Source of the DNA: Ancylomarina longa
Lineage (GTDB): Bacteria; Bacteroidota; Bacteroidia; Bacteroidales; Marinifilaceae
Assembly: GCF_003996985.1 (NCBI RefSeq)
Contig: NZ_RJJX01000018.1
Coordinates: 1-64,000 of the forward strand
Direction: 5' to 3'
Length of the DNA stretch: 64,000 nucleotides
Within the stretch, counting starts at the first letter, position 1, and each line of letters starts with the position of its first letter. Below, in pieces: positions 55,531-64,000 of this stretch. The notes under the pieces were generated by a model that ran no database searches, had not been told where the DNA came from, and was given only the letters and a program-made list of their open reading frames with translations. Position numbers and translations under genes: made by a program.

Positions 55531-55953
55531 ATGGAAGCGATACTACTAAAAGATAATTTAAGCACAGCAGATATTATCGGACTAATCCAAAAAGGAATAA
55601 TGGATATGGATATTCAACAGCAGCAACGCGATGAAATAGTCGAGGCGGCAGACACTCTTGCTAAAACTTTTGCTAATACTATTCAATTCCATATGGCAAA
55701 TGGCGAAAATCCAGATGCTTCCTACCGGTTTCAAATCTCGGTTCATTTCAACAACTTCATTGAAAAATACCGACAGGTTTTCATTTCGAATTATAAAAAG
55801 GATGTTTTAGTAGGATTTGGAATTAGTGCCATATGGATGGGCATTTTAAATGGTCTGGATGCGGAAAGCGGTATCATGCCAAATCATCCCTTTAAAAGAG
55901 AAATTGCCAATTGTTTAAGAACCATTAATGAAATTTTAGATAATAAAGCTTGA
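55531..55953 (+). CDS. Hypothetical helical protein, 140 aa
   Basis: No recognised domain. It is cytosolic and largely helical; the first half is polar (DMDIQQQQRDEIVEAADTLA), and the second half includes VGFGISAIWMGILNGL, too short and polar on its flanks to be a secure membrane helix. A Bacteroidota-type -7 element lies upstream. It converges on the iorB gene with the 21-bp repeat array D between them. Function unknown. Confidence 0.65.
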   Translation: MEAILLKDNLSTADIIGLIQKGIMDMDIQQQQRDEIVEAADTLAKTFANTIQFHMANGENPDASYRFQISVHFNNFIEKYRQVFISNYKKDVLVGFGISAIWMGILNGLDAESGIMPNHPFKREIANCLRTINEILDNKA

Positions 55954-55990
55954 TTATTCCATTCGCCAGTCGAAGCTTATAACTCTTCAA

Positions 55991-56350
55991 CTGCAAGATA
56001 CACAATACGCTTTGCAGCTCTGGAATGCTAAGCTGCAAAAACCACAATATGCTATGTGCTTTGCGACTACGAAGATGTAAAATCACTAGTATGCATTGTA
56101 GTTTATGGACACTAAGATGCAAGAATCAGGCTATGCTTCATTGCATTTGCTTACAAAAATGCAAGAACTACAATATGCTTTGTAGTTTGTGAATTCCTGC
56201 CTGCAAGAACTACAATACGCTATGCAGACAACGGATGCCATGCTGCAAGCACAACAACATGCTATGCGGCCTATTAGATACTAAATTGCAAGAAGGAGAA
56301 CCTGTAATGCAAACTGCGGATGATAAGCTGCATAAAACATCCAATACGCC
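55991..56350. repeat. Array D: 17 degenerate 21-bp units, alternating types
   Basis: Units begin at 55991, 56012, 56033, 56055, 56076 and so on to 56329; most are 21 bp and a few are 22 bp. Most start TGCA or TGTA. Two types alternate: tgcaagaactacaatatgct (56160, 56202, 56244) and tgtagtttgtgaattcctgc (56097, 56181), the second being partly complementary to the first, so adjacent units can pair. The true period is 42 bp. No convincing gene runs through it. Confidence 0.88.
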
Positions 56351-56501
56351 TTATCTTAACCTAATTAGTCTGCGAATAAATCATTGCAAAAAACGATTAG
56401 ACTAAGGAAATAATTTAAAGAGAAACCTCTAGCCGTTCCATCCAAGTAGTAGGAGAAACTCGGTTTATGGCAACAATCAATTAAAAAATCCGAAGCATTA
56501 A

Positions 56502-56541
56502 AAAAATCCCGAACCGGAAATAATTCCAGCTCGGGATTTTT
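56502..56541. terminator. Bidirectional terminator after iorB
   Basis: AAAAATCCCGA (56502-56512) pairs with TCGGGATTTTT (56531-56541), with an internal GGAA/TTCC pair. T-runs lie on both strands. 27 nt beyond the iorB stop at 56569. Confidence 0.85.
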
Positions 56542-56568
56542 GATTATATAATTAAGCTTAGATTAGGC

Positions 56569-57153
56569 TTATTTATGCTCTTCTGCAAATTTGCGTCCGG
56601 CATGCAAGGCTTTGATGTTCATATCAACCACATCATCCCCTTTTTTACAAAATATCTTACGAATTCCTTCTTCCAAATATTCAAAAGGAACTTCGATAAA
56701 TGGAGAAGCAGCACCCAACATCACAAAATTGAAAGCACGGGCAGAACCCACTTCTTCCTTAGCAATTCGATCTGCATCAATAAGAATATAATTAGGTAAA
56801 GAATGAATGGTTTCTACCAATTTTTCTTCTTCAGGATAATCGTTAATATTAATAAAGGGAGTGGAGTTGGTCACCAAATATCCGCCTTTCTTTAAAAAAG
56901 GTAAATAACGTAAAGCTTCCATCGGTTCCACAGATAAAATAATATCTGCCCCACCTTTTGGAATTAAATCCGAATAAATTGGCTGATCGGAGATTCTCAT
57001 AAAAGATTGAACATCTCCACCTCGCTGACTCATTCCATGAGTTTCAGCTTGTTTCATATATAAATCGTTGTCTAATGCAGCAAAACCTAATGCAGCAGCA
57101 ATGGATAAAATACCCTGACCGCCAACACCTGCTATGACCATATCTGTTTTCAT
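56569..57153 (-). CDS. iorB: Indolepyruvate:ferredoxin oxidoreductase beta subunit
   Basis: 194 aa, the POR-gamma-type domain: MKTDMVIAGVGGQGILSIAA at the start, GMSQRGGDVQSFMRISDQPI, GGADIILSVEPMEALRYLPF and the C-terminal VDMNIKALHAGRKFAEEHK. With the alpha subunit it oxidatively decarboxylates arylpyruvates to aryl-acyl-CoA, reducing ferredoxin, in aromatic amino-acid fermentation. It is 86 nt downstream of iorA; a 35-nt perfect inverted repeat lies between them. Confidence 0.94.
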   Translation of the reverse strand: MKTDMVIAGVGGQGILSIAAALGFAALDNDLYMKQAETHGMSQRGGDVQSFMRISDQPIYSDLIPKGGADIILSVEPMEALRYLPFLKKGGYLVTNSTPFININDYPEEEKLVETIHSLPNYILIDADRIAKEEVGSARAFNFVMLGAASPFIEVPFEYLEEGIRKIFCKKGDDVVDMNIKALHAGRKFAEEHK

Positions 57154-57173
57154 TTGTCTTTAATTTAGTTTCA

Positions 57174-57208
57174 GAAATTACAAAACAGAAATTCTGTTTT
57201 GTAATTTC
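57174..57208. repeat. 35-nt perfect inverted repeat between iorA and iorB
   Basis: GAAATTACAAAACAGAA and its exact complement flank a single central base. On the minus-strand transcript no U-run follows, so it is a hairpin inside the operon rather than a terminator. Confidence 0.8.
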
Positions 57209-57239
57209 TTGAATGATTTTTCAGATTGTTAATTATTAA

Positions 57240-58862
57240 TTACGCCTTTGCAGCAGCTCTTGCTTTAGCAGCTTTTTTTATTTTTTGATCTCTAATATTT
57301 TTCTGAACACATATTCTACGAGGAATAATAACAGATACTCCTTGGTAATCGCATTCTTTACGAATCATATCTTTTATTTCTTCGTGCTTTTTAGGAACAG
57401 GAAGTAAAACATGGATGTGTTCTTTTTCTACACCAAGTCCTTCACAAATATCTTCCAGTTTACCTTTTGCTGAAGATTCCTGGCCTCCAGTCATAGAAAT
57501 AGATTCATTATCAGAAATAATAACAGTGATTGGTGCCTTTTCGTTGATAGCATCTAACAAACCAGTCATTCCGGAATGAGTAAATGTAGAATCACCAATA
57601 ACAGCAACGGCAGGAATCAAGCCAGCATCAGCAGCACCTTTTGCCATGGTTACCGAAGCTCCCATATCTACACAGGAGTTAATCGCATTATATGGAGGTA
57701 ATGCCCCAAGCGTATAACATCCTATATCCGAGAATACACGACCCGTACCATAATCGGCAACCACTTCATTTAATGCTCGGTAAACATCATGATGACTACA
57801 ACCAACACATAATGCAGGCGGACGAGCAGCTACTAAATCAGGAATCTCCATTCCTTCTTCAATCGACATACCCAATGCTTTTGCAACCATATCCGGAGTT
57901 AATTCTCCATCGCGGGAAAGCGTACCATCTAAACGACCAATCACTTTCTCTTTGGCTAAATATCCTTTCAGAAGTTCCTCAACCACAGGATAACCTTCTT
58001 CTAACACCATAACTTGATCGCACTCTGCACTAATTTTTTCCACCATTTTTCTAGGAAGTGGATATTGCGATACTTTAACTATAGGATAAGGACAATCTCC
58101 ATTAGGATAATTTTCCATCAAATAATTGTATCCTATTCCGCAAGCAATAATTCCCATCGATTTATCAGATCCTTCTTTGTAAAAATTGAAAAAAGAATCT
58201 TCGGCAGCTGCTTCAAATTTTTCCTGATTGCTCAACAACATTTTGTAACGCTTCCTTGCAATTCCTGGCAATAAAACAAATTGCAATTTATCTTCAGGAA
58301 GTTTCAATTCATTTTGTGCTACGGCTTCCTGTATAGAAACACCCGCACGTGAATGTGCCAAACGAGTGGTGATTCGCATCATAACCGGAGTTCCGAAAGC
58401 TTCCGACAATTCAAATCCAAATCTTGCCATCTCATAAGCTTCCTGCTGATTGGATGGTTCCAAAATTGGAATCATTGCAAACTTACCATACACACGGGAA
58501 TCTTGTTCGTTTTGTGAGGAATGCATCGAAGGATCATCTGCTACAGTAATAATAAGACCTCCGTTAGCTCCGGTAATTGCTGCATTCATAAAACAGTCGG
58601 CGGCAACATTTAAGCCAACATGTTTCATACATACCATTGCTCTTTTTCCTGCATAAGACATTCCTAATGCACTCTCCATAGCTGTTTTTTCGTTTGCCGA
58701 CCATTTGCTATGGATATTTAATTCTTTTGCTTGTTTTGAATGTTGCACATATTCAGTTATCTCCGTTGAAGGAGTTCCCGGATAGGCATATACTCCAGAC
58801 ATCCCACCATCAATTGCACCCTGCGCAATGGCTTCAACACCTAATAATAAAGACTTTTGCAT
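57240..58862 (-). CDS. iorA: Indolepyruvate:ferredoxin oxidoreductase alpha subunit
   Basis: 540 aa. The pyrimidine-binding half has GVYAYPGTPSTEITEYVQHS and HVGLNVAADCFMNAAITGAN; the C-terminal half has the thiamine-diphosphate motif GDSTFTHSGMTGLLDAINEK and PALCVGCSHHDVYRALNEV. Unlike classical IorA, which ends in a two-cluster ferredoxin domain with eight cysteines, this one stops after RRICVQKNI and a Lys/Ala-rich tail (KKAAKARAAAKA). Electrons must therefore go to a separate ferredoxin. I recall ~530-aa forms in other Bacteroidota. It is first of a two-gene operon with iorB. Confidence 0.93.
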   Translation of the reverse strand: MQKSLLLGVEAIAQGAIDGGMSGVYAYPGTPSTEITEYVQHSKQAKELNIHSKWSANEKTAMESALGMSYAGKRAMVCMKHVGLNVAADCFMNAAITGANGGLIITVADDPSMHSSQNEQDSRVYGKFAMIPILEPSNQQEAYEMARFGFELSEAFGTPVMMRITTRLAHSRAGVSIQEAVAQNELKLPEDKLQFVLLPGIARKRYKMLLSNQEKFEAAAEDSFFNFYKEGSDKSMGIIACGIGYNYLMENYPNGDCPYPIVKVSQYPLPRKMVEKISAECDQVMVLEEGYPVVEELLKGYLAKEKVIGRLDGTLSRDGELTPDMVAKALGMSIEEGMEIPDLVAARPPALCVGCSHHDVYRALNEVVADYGTGRVFSDIGCYTLGALPPYNAINSCVDMGASVTMAKGAADAGLIPAVAVIGDSTFTHSGMTGLLDAINEKAPITVIISDNESISMTGGQESSAKGKLEDICEGLGVEKEHIHVLLPVPKKHEEIKDMIRKECDYQGVSVIIPRRICVQKNIRDQKIKKAAKARAAAKA

Positions 58863-59299
58863 ATTCTTTGTGTTTAACTATTTTGTTTTGTGATTATTAC
58901 ATTATTGGTATCATTACAATTCTTTGTATATAAGCGTGTAAATACTTATAATAAATATCCACGACACAAATTAGAATTGAATGATTAGAATTTGAGATCA
59001 CCAGAGATCTCAGAGGAAAGATGAAATTTTATAGACCGCCAAAGAGTTTAAGGTATCCAACGAGATACGCATTAACAAAATAATATATTGCAGCTAATTC
59101 CATGTAAAAACTTATAATTTATAACAAAATAAGCTTTGTAGCTTTTAGTTTGCGCTAAAATACCATTATTTGATTTAACCTCCATACGAAACACATAAAA
59201 TCCATAAGTTTAGAATTACTTTAAATAACGAAAACGATTCCGACAAAACACACCACCCTATTATAACTCTATCGCACTACTACTTACAATAGAATTCAT
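58863..59299. other. Intergenic region, nothing recognised
   Basis: 437 bp between iorA and the ABC permease gene. No gene, terminator or consensus promoter I can defend. A small palindrome GAGATCTC occurs near 59003. Confidence 0.4.
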
Positions 59300-60106
59300 T
59301 TAGAATTTACGATCTATTTTTTGGAATAAATCTTCTTTAATTCTACTATAGGAATCAAAAATAAAACGATTAGAAAGTAATATACTAATCATCAAATTCA
59401 TTGAGCATCCAACAAAAATAGCCAGCATTATTAACAGTTGGTACTTTATAGCAATCAAAGGTGAACTTCCTCCTAGAATCTGACCAGTCATCATTCCTGG
59501 TAAGGATATTAAACCAATAACCGACATCGTAGCAATTAATGGATTAAGTCCACTTTTTATGGCAGTCCCAATAAATCTTGTAAGTATCTGTTTTTTATGA
59601 TTATTATTAATAAGAAGAAAGTAATACAAGTCTTTTTCCTTAATCAAATCATTAAAATAGCTTGTAAGACCAACTATATTATGATTTAATGCATTACCTA
59701 AAACCATTCCCGAAATGGGAATAAAATATCTGGCATCAAACACATAATCCAAATGAATTATGAAGCCTAAAAAAAATATATCAATGATCAGAATACTTGT
59801 AAAACCGGAAAGCAAAAAAGGCACAATAAAGTATCGGTAAGATAAACCAATTCGTTTTATTGTTGTAAAAGTGCCAACAAGAATCATAACGAATACCCAC
59901 GCAATATTTACCCAAGCATTGTTCCATTCAAAAATATATTCCAAATATACAGCAACTAAGGAAAGTTGAACTATCATTCGCAAAATAGCAATAATCGTTT
60001 CCTTAATAATTTTAACTCTAAAATATATAAATCCTATTATAGGAATTATCAGCAATAAAGCCCCAAAAAATAAATTTCCAATACTTATATCGATAATTTC
60101 CTTCAT
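59300..60106 (-). CDS. FetB-like ABC transporter permease (UPF0014 family)
   Basis: 268 aa with about seven membrane helices. The UPF0014/FetB pattern GMVLGNALNHNIVGLTSYFN, TAIKSGLNPLIATMSVIGLI and SLPGMMTGQILGGSSPLIAI is characteristic. In E. coli FetAB exports iron and improves resistance to oxidative stress; metal specificity here is not known. It is 57 nt downstream of its ATPase partner, on the same strand. Confidence 0.9.
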   Translation of the reverse strand: MKEIIDISIGNLFFGALLLIIPIIGFIYFRVKIIKETIIAILRMIVQLSLVAVYLEYIFEWNNAWVNIAWVFVMILVGTFTTIKRIGLSYRYFIVPFLLSGFTSILIIDIFFLGFIIHLDYVFDARYFIPISGMVLGNALNHNIVGLTSYFNDLIKEKDLYYFLLINNNHKKQILTRFIGTAIKSGLNPLIATMSVIGLISLPGMMTGQILGGSSPLIAIKYQLLIMLAIFVGCSMNLMISILLSNRFIFDSYSRIKEDLFQKIDRKF

Positions 60107-60163
60107 CTCAATTTTTTTATACTTTTTGAAACATTTTATCTATACCAACAATTACAAGTAAAA

Positions 60164-60760
60164 TTATAGGGTAAGAATTCGATCGCAATTATCTATCCAC
60201 TTTTGATTATGCGAAGTGGAGAGAATCGTTTTATTCTTCAATTTATTTAAAAGCTTAAATAAAAGATCAATGGAATGATCATCCAAGGAGGAAGCAGGTT
60301 CATCTAATAGTAAAATAGGTTTTTGTTTGCTAATGCAAGCGGCCAATATAATTCGTTGCTTCTCCCCACCACTCAATTCTGAAAAATTATGCAATTTAAC
60401 CTCTTCTGAAATTTCAAGTTCTTCCAGATAGGAATTAAAATATCTAATATCATCTAAATCCAAGAGTAATAATTCTATCAACTCATCAATTGAATTTATG
60501 GGCAAATTCACATTTTGAGGTAACCATGAAAATAAATCTCTTATCGCAAGAATATTTTGAGAATTTAAGCCCATATCATTTATAAAAATTTCACCTCCTT
60601 TTGGGGTGATAATGCCCATAATCATCTTTAAAATAGAAGTTTTACCTTTACCTGATGGTGCACTTAGACAAACTGATTCCCCTACCCTCACATCAAAACT
60701 AAAATTTTTACAGATACACTGTTCCTTAAATTGCAAGCTCAAATTTACACCGTGAATCAT
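60164..60760 (-). CDS. FetA-like ABC transporter ATPase
   Basis: 198 aa, a small ATPase with Walker A SAPSGKGKTSIL, signature LSGGEKQRIILAACI and Walker B ILLLDEPASSLDD, with the H-loop STSHN. Some canonical residues between A and Q-loop (FSWLPQNVNL) are present. It pairs with the UPF0014 permease to its 3' side, so FetAB (iron/metal exporter) is likely. It is slightly shorter than most (about 220). Single operon of two. Confidence 0.85.
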   Translation of the reverse strand: MIHGVNLSLQFKEQCICKNFSFDVRVGESVCLSAPSGKGKTSILKMIMGIITPKGGEIFINDMGLNSQNILAIRDLFSWLPQNVNLPINSIDELIELLLLDLDDIRYFNSYLEELEISEEVKLHNFSELSGGEKQRIILAACISKQKPILLLDEPASSLDDHSIDLLFKLLNKLKNKTILSTSHNQKWIDNCDRILTL

Positions 60761-61087
60761 GTCCTAATAAATTTCTATAAAAATTAATCATCACCTAATT
60801 TATCCAAAAAAATCAAGATAACTAAATATTCTAAAATCAGTCATCTCAATATTAATCATCGTCAATTCATATTAAGAATATTCTCATTACATATTTTGTA
60901 TTAACACATTTCAACAGCTCTTTATGTCTGATTTATTGTTTCTTACAATAAATTCCAACTACAACATGCTGCACAGCACCCATTTTTTATTAAAAAATAA
61001 ATGTTTATCTTTTTGTAAAGAACTACTTTTGTGTTCTAAATATATAAGTATGTCGATTATTCAGTTTAAATTTTAATATAATATACA
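60761..61087. promoter_or_regulatory. Divergent intergenic region with promoter at 61024
   Basis: 327 bp without a gene. TACTTTTG (61024-61031) matches the -7 consensus for the sulfur-fusion gene at 61088 (leader about 50 nt); no clear -33 was found. Confidence 0.45.
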
Positions 61088-63565
61088 ATGGCTAAATATT
61101 TAATTGTAGGAGGTGTTGCAGGTGGAGCCACAACAGCTGCCCGTTTGAGAAGAATGGACGAGCATGCAGAAATCATCATGTTTGAAAGAGGAGAACACAT
61201 TTCATATGCTAATTGTGGTTTGCCTTATTACGTTGGTGGTATAATTCAGGATCGGGAAAATTTGCTTGTTCAAACTCCGGAAAGTTTTTATAATCGCTTA
61301 AATGTAGATGTCAGAATTTACAATGAAGTAATTAGAATAGATCGCGAGAATAAATTGGTTGAAATCAAGGATATTGCAAATAAAACCACCTATACCGAAA
61401 CATACGACAAATTAGTTGTTTCACCTGGTGCTGAACCAATTAAACCTCCAATTCCAGGAATCCATGACGAAGCAATTTTCACACTTCGTAACGTTAAAGA
61501 TACCGACCAAATAAAAACCTATTGCGACGGAAAGAAGCCCCAAAAAGTAGTAGTTGTTGGTGCTGGTTTTATCGGTTTAGAAATGGCTGAAAACCTGCAT
61601 CATTTGGGCATGATGGTTACCATTGTTGAGATGGCAGAACAGGTGATGACTCCTTTAGATTATGAAATGGCTGCCGAAGTTCATCAACATTTAAAAACTA
61701 AAAATGTTGAATTTTACCTGAAAGATGGTGTTAGTGAATTTGAACGAAATGGCGATATTATCTCTGTTCATCTTCAATCGGGCAGAAAAGTAGAAGCTGA
61801 CATGGTTATTTTGTCTATCGGTGTTCGTCCGGAGACAAAATTAGTTAAAGAAGCAGGAATTGAGTTAGCTCCTAATGGCGGTATAAAAGTAAATGAATAT
61901 TTGCAGACTAACGATCCCAATATATATGCCTTAGGAGATGCAATGGCTTTTCCTCATCCAATTACCGGAAAATATACCAATACTTATTTAGCAGGACCTG
62001 CAAACAAGCAAGGTAGATTGTTAGCAGACAACCTTGTTTTAGGAAATAAAAAAACCTACAAAGGAGCCATTGCAACTGCTATTGCTAAAGTTTTTGACTT
62101 AACGGTTGCATCAACAGGAGTTGCAGAAAAAGTTCTTAAAAAAGAAGGAATTCCTTATATCTCTAATATAATTCATGGGGGATCCAACGCAGGTTACTAT
62201 CCTGGAGCATTACCCACAACTATTAAAATTACTTTTGATCCAGAAACCGGAAAATTATATGGTGCCCAAATTATTGGTTATGTTGGAGTTGACAAACGAA
62301 TCGATATGATTGCCGGTGTAGTGCAGAAAGGCGGAACCATTTACGATCTTCAGGAAATTGAACATGCTTATGCTCCTCCTTTTTCTTCTGCTAAAGATCC
62401 TGTTAATCAAGCTGGATTTACTGCCGGTAATATCATTGAAGGGCTTGTTAAAATTATCCATTGGGATGAATTACACCAACTACATGCTGCCAACCATTAT
62501 ATTTTAGACGTTCGTACACCAGACGAATTTCAATTAGGAGGTATCGAAGGTGCTGTAAATATTGAAATTGACCAGATCAGAAATCGTTTGGATGAAATAC
62601 CAAAGGATAAAAAAATAATTCTATACTGCGGTGTTGGTCTACGCGGCTATTTTGCTTCCAGAATATTAACACAAAATGGTTTTACCGATGTTTACAACTT
62701 AAGTGGTGGTTACAAAACTTACGAACATGCTACCTGTAAACAAAGTAATGAAGATATTTTTGAATCGAGTTATATCGCTCGTGACGGACAAATCTATAGA
62801 GGTAAGCCAAAAGAAGACACACAAGAATCTGTAATAAAAACAATAGAAATAGATGCTTGTGGACTACAATGCCCTGGTCCAATTTTAAAGTTGAAACAAG
62901 AAATCGATAAACTCGAAAACGGACAAAGATTATTACAAAAAGTTACCGATCCGGGGTTTGTAAAAGATGCTGAATCTTGGTGTAATCTTACCGGGAACAA
63001 ACTAATATCCATTGAATCAGATAAAGGAGTTTATTCTGCTGTAATCGAAAAGCAAGAAGCAAAAGAATCAACTTTAGAAATAGGAGGAAACTTACCTAAA
63101 AATAAAACAATGGTAGTTTTCTCAGATGATTTAGATAGAGCAATGGCTAGTCTTGTAATAGCAAATGGAGCTGCAAGTACTGGTAAAAAAGTAACTCTGT
63201 TCTTCACTTTCTGGGGGCTTAATGTTATCAAAAAAACACATAAACCAAAAGTACAAAAAGACTTAATGGGGAAAATGTTTAACAAATTGATGGCTGGTAG
63301 TGCAGATGACCTGAAAATATCAAAAATGAACATGATGGGACTTGGCTCCAAAATGATGAAAAAGAGAATGTTATCTCAGAAAGTAGATTCTTTGGAAGAT
63401 ATGTTAATAACTGCTATGGAGAATGGCGTAGAAATGATTGCTTGCCAAATGTCTATGGAAATAATGGGAGTGAATAAAGAAGAATTGCTTGACGATGTTG
63501 TAATTGGTGGCGTGGCCACTTATTTAGATAGAGCAGACAATGCGAATCTTAATTTATTTATTTAA
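61088..63565 (+). CDS. CoA-disulfide reductase / rhodanese / TusA / DsrE four-domain fusion
   Basis: 825 aa. Domain 1 (about 1-450): FAD/NAD oxidoreductase with IVGGVAGGATTAARLRRMDE, redox Cys43 in YANCGLPYY, and the NAD motif VVVVGAGFIGLEMAE. Domain 2 (about 460-555): rhodanese with LYCGVGLRG (Cys about 514). Domain 3 (about 585-660): TusA/SirA with DACGLQCPGP (two Cys about 591, 595). Domain 4 (about 665-825): DsrE/F-like (MVVFSDDLDRAMASLVIANG). All catalytic Cys are kept, so persulfide could be passed within one chain, as in CoA-dependent persulfide reductases. Single plus-strand gene with a promoter at 61024 and terminator at 63604. Exact substrate unproven. Confidence 0.93.
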   Translation: MAKYLIVGGVAGGATTAARLRRMDEHAEIIMFERGEHISYANCGLPYYVGGIIQDRENLLVQTPESFYNRLNVDVRIYNEVIRIDRENKLVEIKDIANKTTYTETYDKLVVSPGAEPIKPPIPGIHDEAIFTLRNVKDTDQIKTYCDGKKPQKVVVVGAGFIGLEMAENLHHLGMMVTIVEMAEQVMTPLDYEMAAEVHQHLKTKNVEFYLKDGVSEFERNGDIISVHLQSGRKVEADMVILSIGVRPETKLVKEAGIELAPNGGIKVNEYLQTNDPNIYALGDAMAFPHPITGKYTNTYLAGPANKQGRLLADNLVLGNKKTYKGAIATAIAKVFDLTVASTGVAEKVLKKEGIPYISNIIHGGSNAGYYPGALPTTIKITFDPETGKLYGAQIIGYVGVDKRIDMIAGVVQKGGTIYDLQEIEHAYAPPFSSAKDPVNQAGFTAGNIIEGLVKIIHWDELHQLHAANHYILDVRTPDEFQLGGIEGAVNIEIDQIRNRLDEIPKDKKIILYCGVGLRGYFASRILTQNGFTDVYNLSGGYKTYEHATCKQSNEDIFESSYIARDGQIYRGKPKEDTQESVIKTIEIDACGLQCPGPILKLKQEIDKLENGQRLLQKVTDPGFVKDAESWCNLTGNKLISIESDKGVYSAVIEKQEAKESTLEIGGNLPKNKTMVVFSDDLDRAMASLVIANGAASTGKKVTLFFTFWGLNVIKKTHKPKVQKDLMGKMFNKLMAGSADDLKISKMNMMGLGSKMMKKRMLSQKVDSLEDMLITAMENGVEMIACQMSMEIMGVNKEELLDDVVIGGVATYLDRADNANLNLFI

Positions 63566-63603
63566 CAATTAAAGCATTGAAAAACAGAATAAATTAATAT
63601 TAA

Positions 63604-63637
63604 AAAGGATCGTTCTATAATTGAACGATCCTTTTTT
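63604..63637 (+). terminator. Intrinsic terminator of the sulfur-fusion gene
   Basis: AAAGGATCGTTC (63604-63615) pairs perfectly with GAACGATCCTTT (63623-63634) followed by T. 38 nt after the stop. Confidence 0.92.
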
Positions 63638-63729
63638 CATTATATATTCATTTCACAGAAAGGATATAAAGAAAGCAATAACTTTAATTCATTCGAATAA
63701 TACTTCTTCAAGTCATAACAATAGGTTTA

Positions 63730-63972
63730 TTACATCTCCTCCTGATCAATTGCTTGATCTTCGCTCCGCAAAGAACTTGCTTTTTGCAATCGCAAATACA
63801 CCAAACCTATAATACTGATAAATCCCAATACTTTAAGATACTGAACAATTAATGACACACTAGTATTTTTCCATCCAGAGAGAATATTAGTTTCCTTTAT
63901 TATAAGAATCATTCCAACCGAACAAATCAACACAATCAATAAGAGTACTATATAAACAATCTTTTTTTTCAT
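63730..63972 (-). CDS. Small two-helix membrane protein
   Basis: 80 aa. Two hydrophobic helices at about 5-26 (IVYIVLLLIVLICSVGMILI) and 43-61 (VQYLKVLGFISIIGLVYL), joined by a short polar loop, then an acidic tail (SEDQAIDQEEM). The positive-inside start (MKKK) fits a membrane insertion. No family recognised. It ends 92 nt from the terminator of the convergent fusion gene; its promoter would be at the window's edge. Confidence 0.6.
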   Translation of the reverse strand: MKKKIVYIVLLLIVLICSVGMILIIKETNILSGWKNTSVSLIVQYLKVLGFISIIGLVYLRLQKASSLRSEDQAIDQEEM

Positions 63973-64000
63973 ACGAATTAGTTTTTAAACAGCTTCAAGA

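Noticed and set aside
63621-63812. Plus-strand 63-codon frame after the sulfur-fusion gene
   Set aside because: It begins inside the terminator and overlaps the more plausible membrane-protein gene on the other strand.

Overview
The window looks like a chromosomal segment of a marine or otherwise anaerobic/facultative member of the Bacteroidota, probably order Marinilabiliales (Marinifilum/Labilibaculum/Ancylomarina type). The reasons are the low-GC, A-rich leaders without clear Shine-Dalgarno sequences; promoters of the Bacteroidota type (TTTG, 18-21 bp, TAnnTTTG); a C-terminal type IX secretion sorting domain; carboxypeptidase-regulatory-like plus outer-membrane-barrel receptors; GH92 mannosidase; indolepyruvate:ferredoxin oxidoreductase; and an FmdE-type protein. 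The genus is inference; no rRNA is present. No prophage, insertion sequence or CRISPR array was seen.

Layout: 1-1.9 kb holds a partial secreted protein, a 21-bp-phased repeat array, one unknown gene, a decayed reading frame and a REP-like hairpin. 1.9-10.4 kb has an M13 metallopeptidase, mnmA, a GAF protein, a DUF3820 protein, the modABC molybdate transporter, a divergent Crp/Fnr regulator and an MsrQ-like heme membrane protein. 10.4-13.8 kb has a coiled-coil membrane protein and PEP carboxylase. 13.9-20.0 kb is a TetR regulator plus a TolC/adaptor/RND efflux operon with matching palindromic operators in front of both units. 20.2-23.9 kb is a tight five-gene operon: TauE-like exporter, rhodanese, porin, CDF metal exporter, FmdE. 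24.7-38.0 kb contains an EEP hydrolase and GH92 mannosidase, VOC/Nudix/ASCH genes, a lactonase, a T9SS-exported heparinase II/III lyase, a MATE exporter, a cupin and an outer-membrane beta-barrel receptor. 38.3-41.2 kb is a LytTR two-component system with two LiaF/LiaI-like membrane proteins. 42.0-48.4 kb is ligA, a DEDDh exonuclease, a DUF6913 protein, dapA, an LpoB-like and a COG3014-like lipoprotein. 48.4-55.9 kb has an H-NOX-like protein, an esterase-like protein, YceI, an AraC regulator, tRNA-Arg, nhaA and a DUF885-like lipoprotein. 56.6-64 kb has iorBA, a FetAB-like ABC exporter, and a four-domain CoA-disulfide-reductase/rhodanese/TusA/DsrE fusion.

The genes hint at redox, sulfur and metal physiology: molybdate import, a Moco-partner-like MsrQ, ferredoxin-linked 2-oxoacid oxidation, persulfide relay domains, and an operon joining sulfur-anion export and rhodanese chemistry to zinc-type metal export and FmdE.

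The most unusual signal is not a gene. Four intergenic stretches (343-618, 24011-24276, 41541-41730, 55991-56350) carry degenerate direct repeats of unrelated sequence but almost the same register, 21 bp or about twice that. In two of them two alternating 21-bp half-units make a 42-bp dimer. This looks like a family of phase-constrained arrays and I do not recognise it as a described element.
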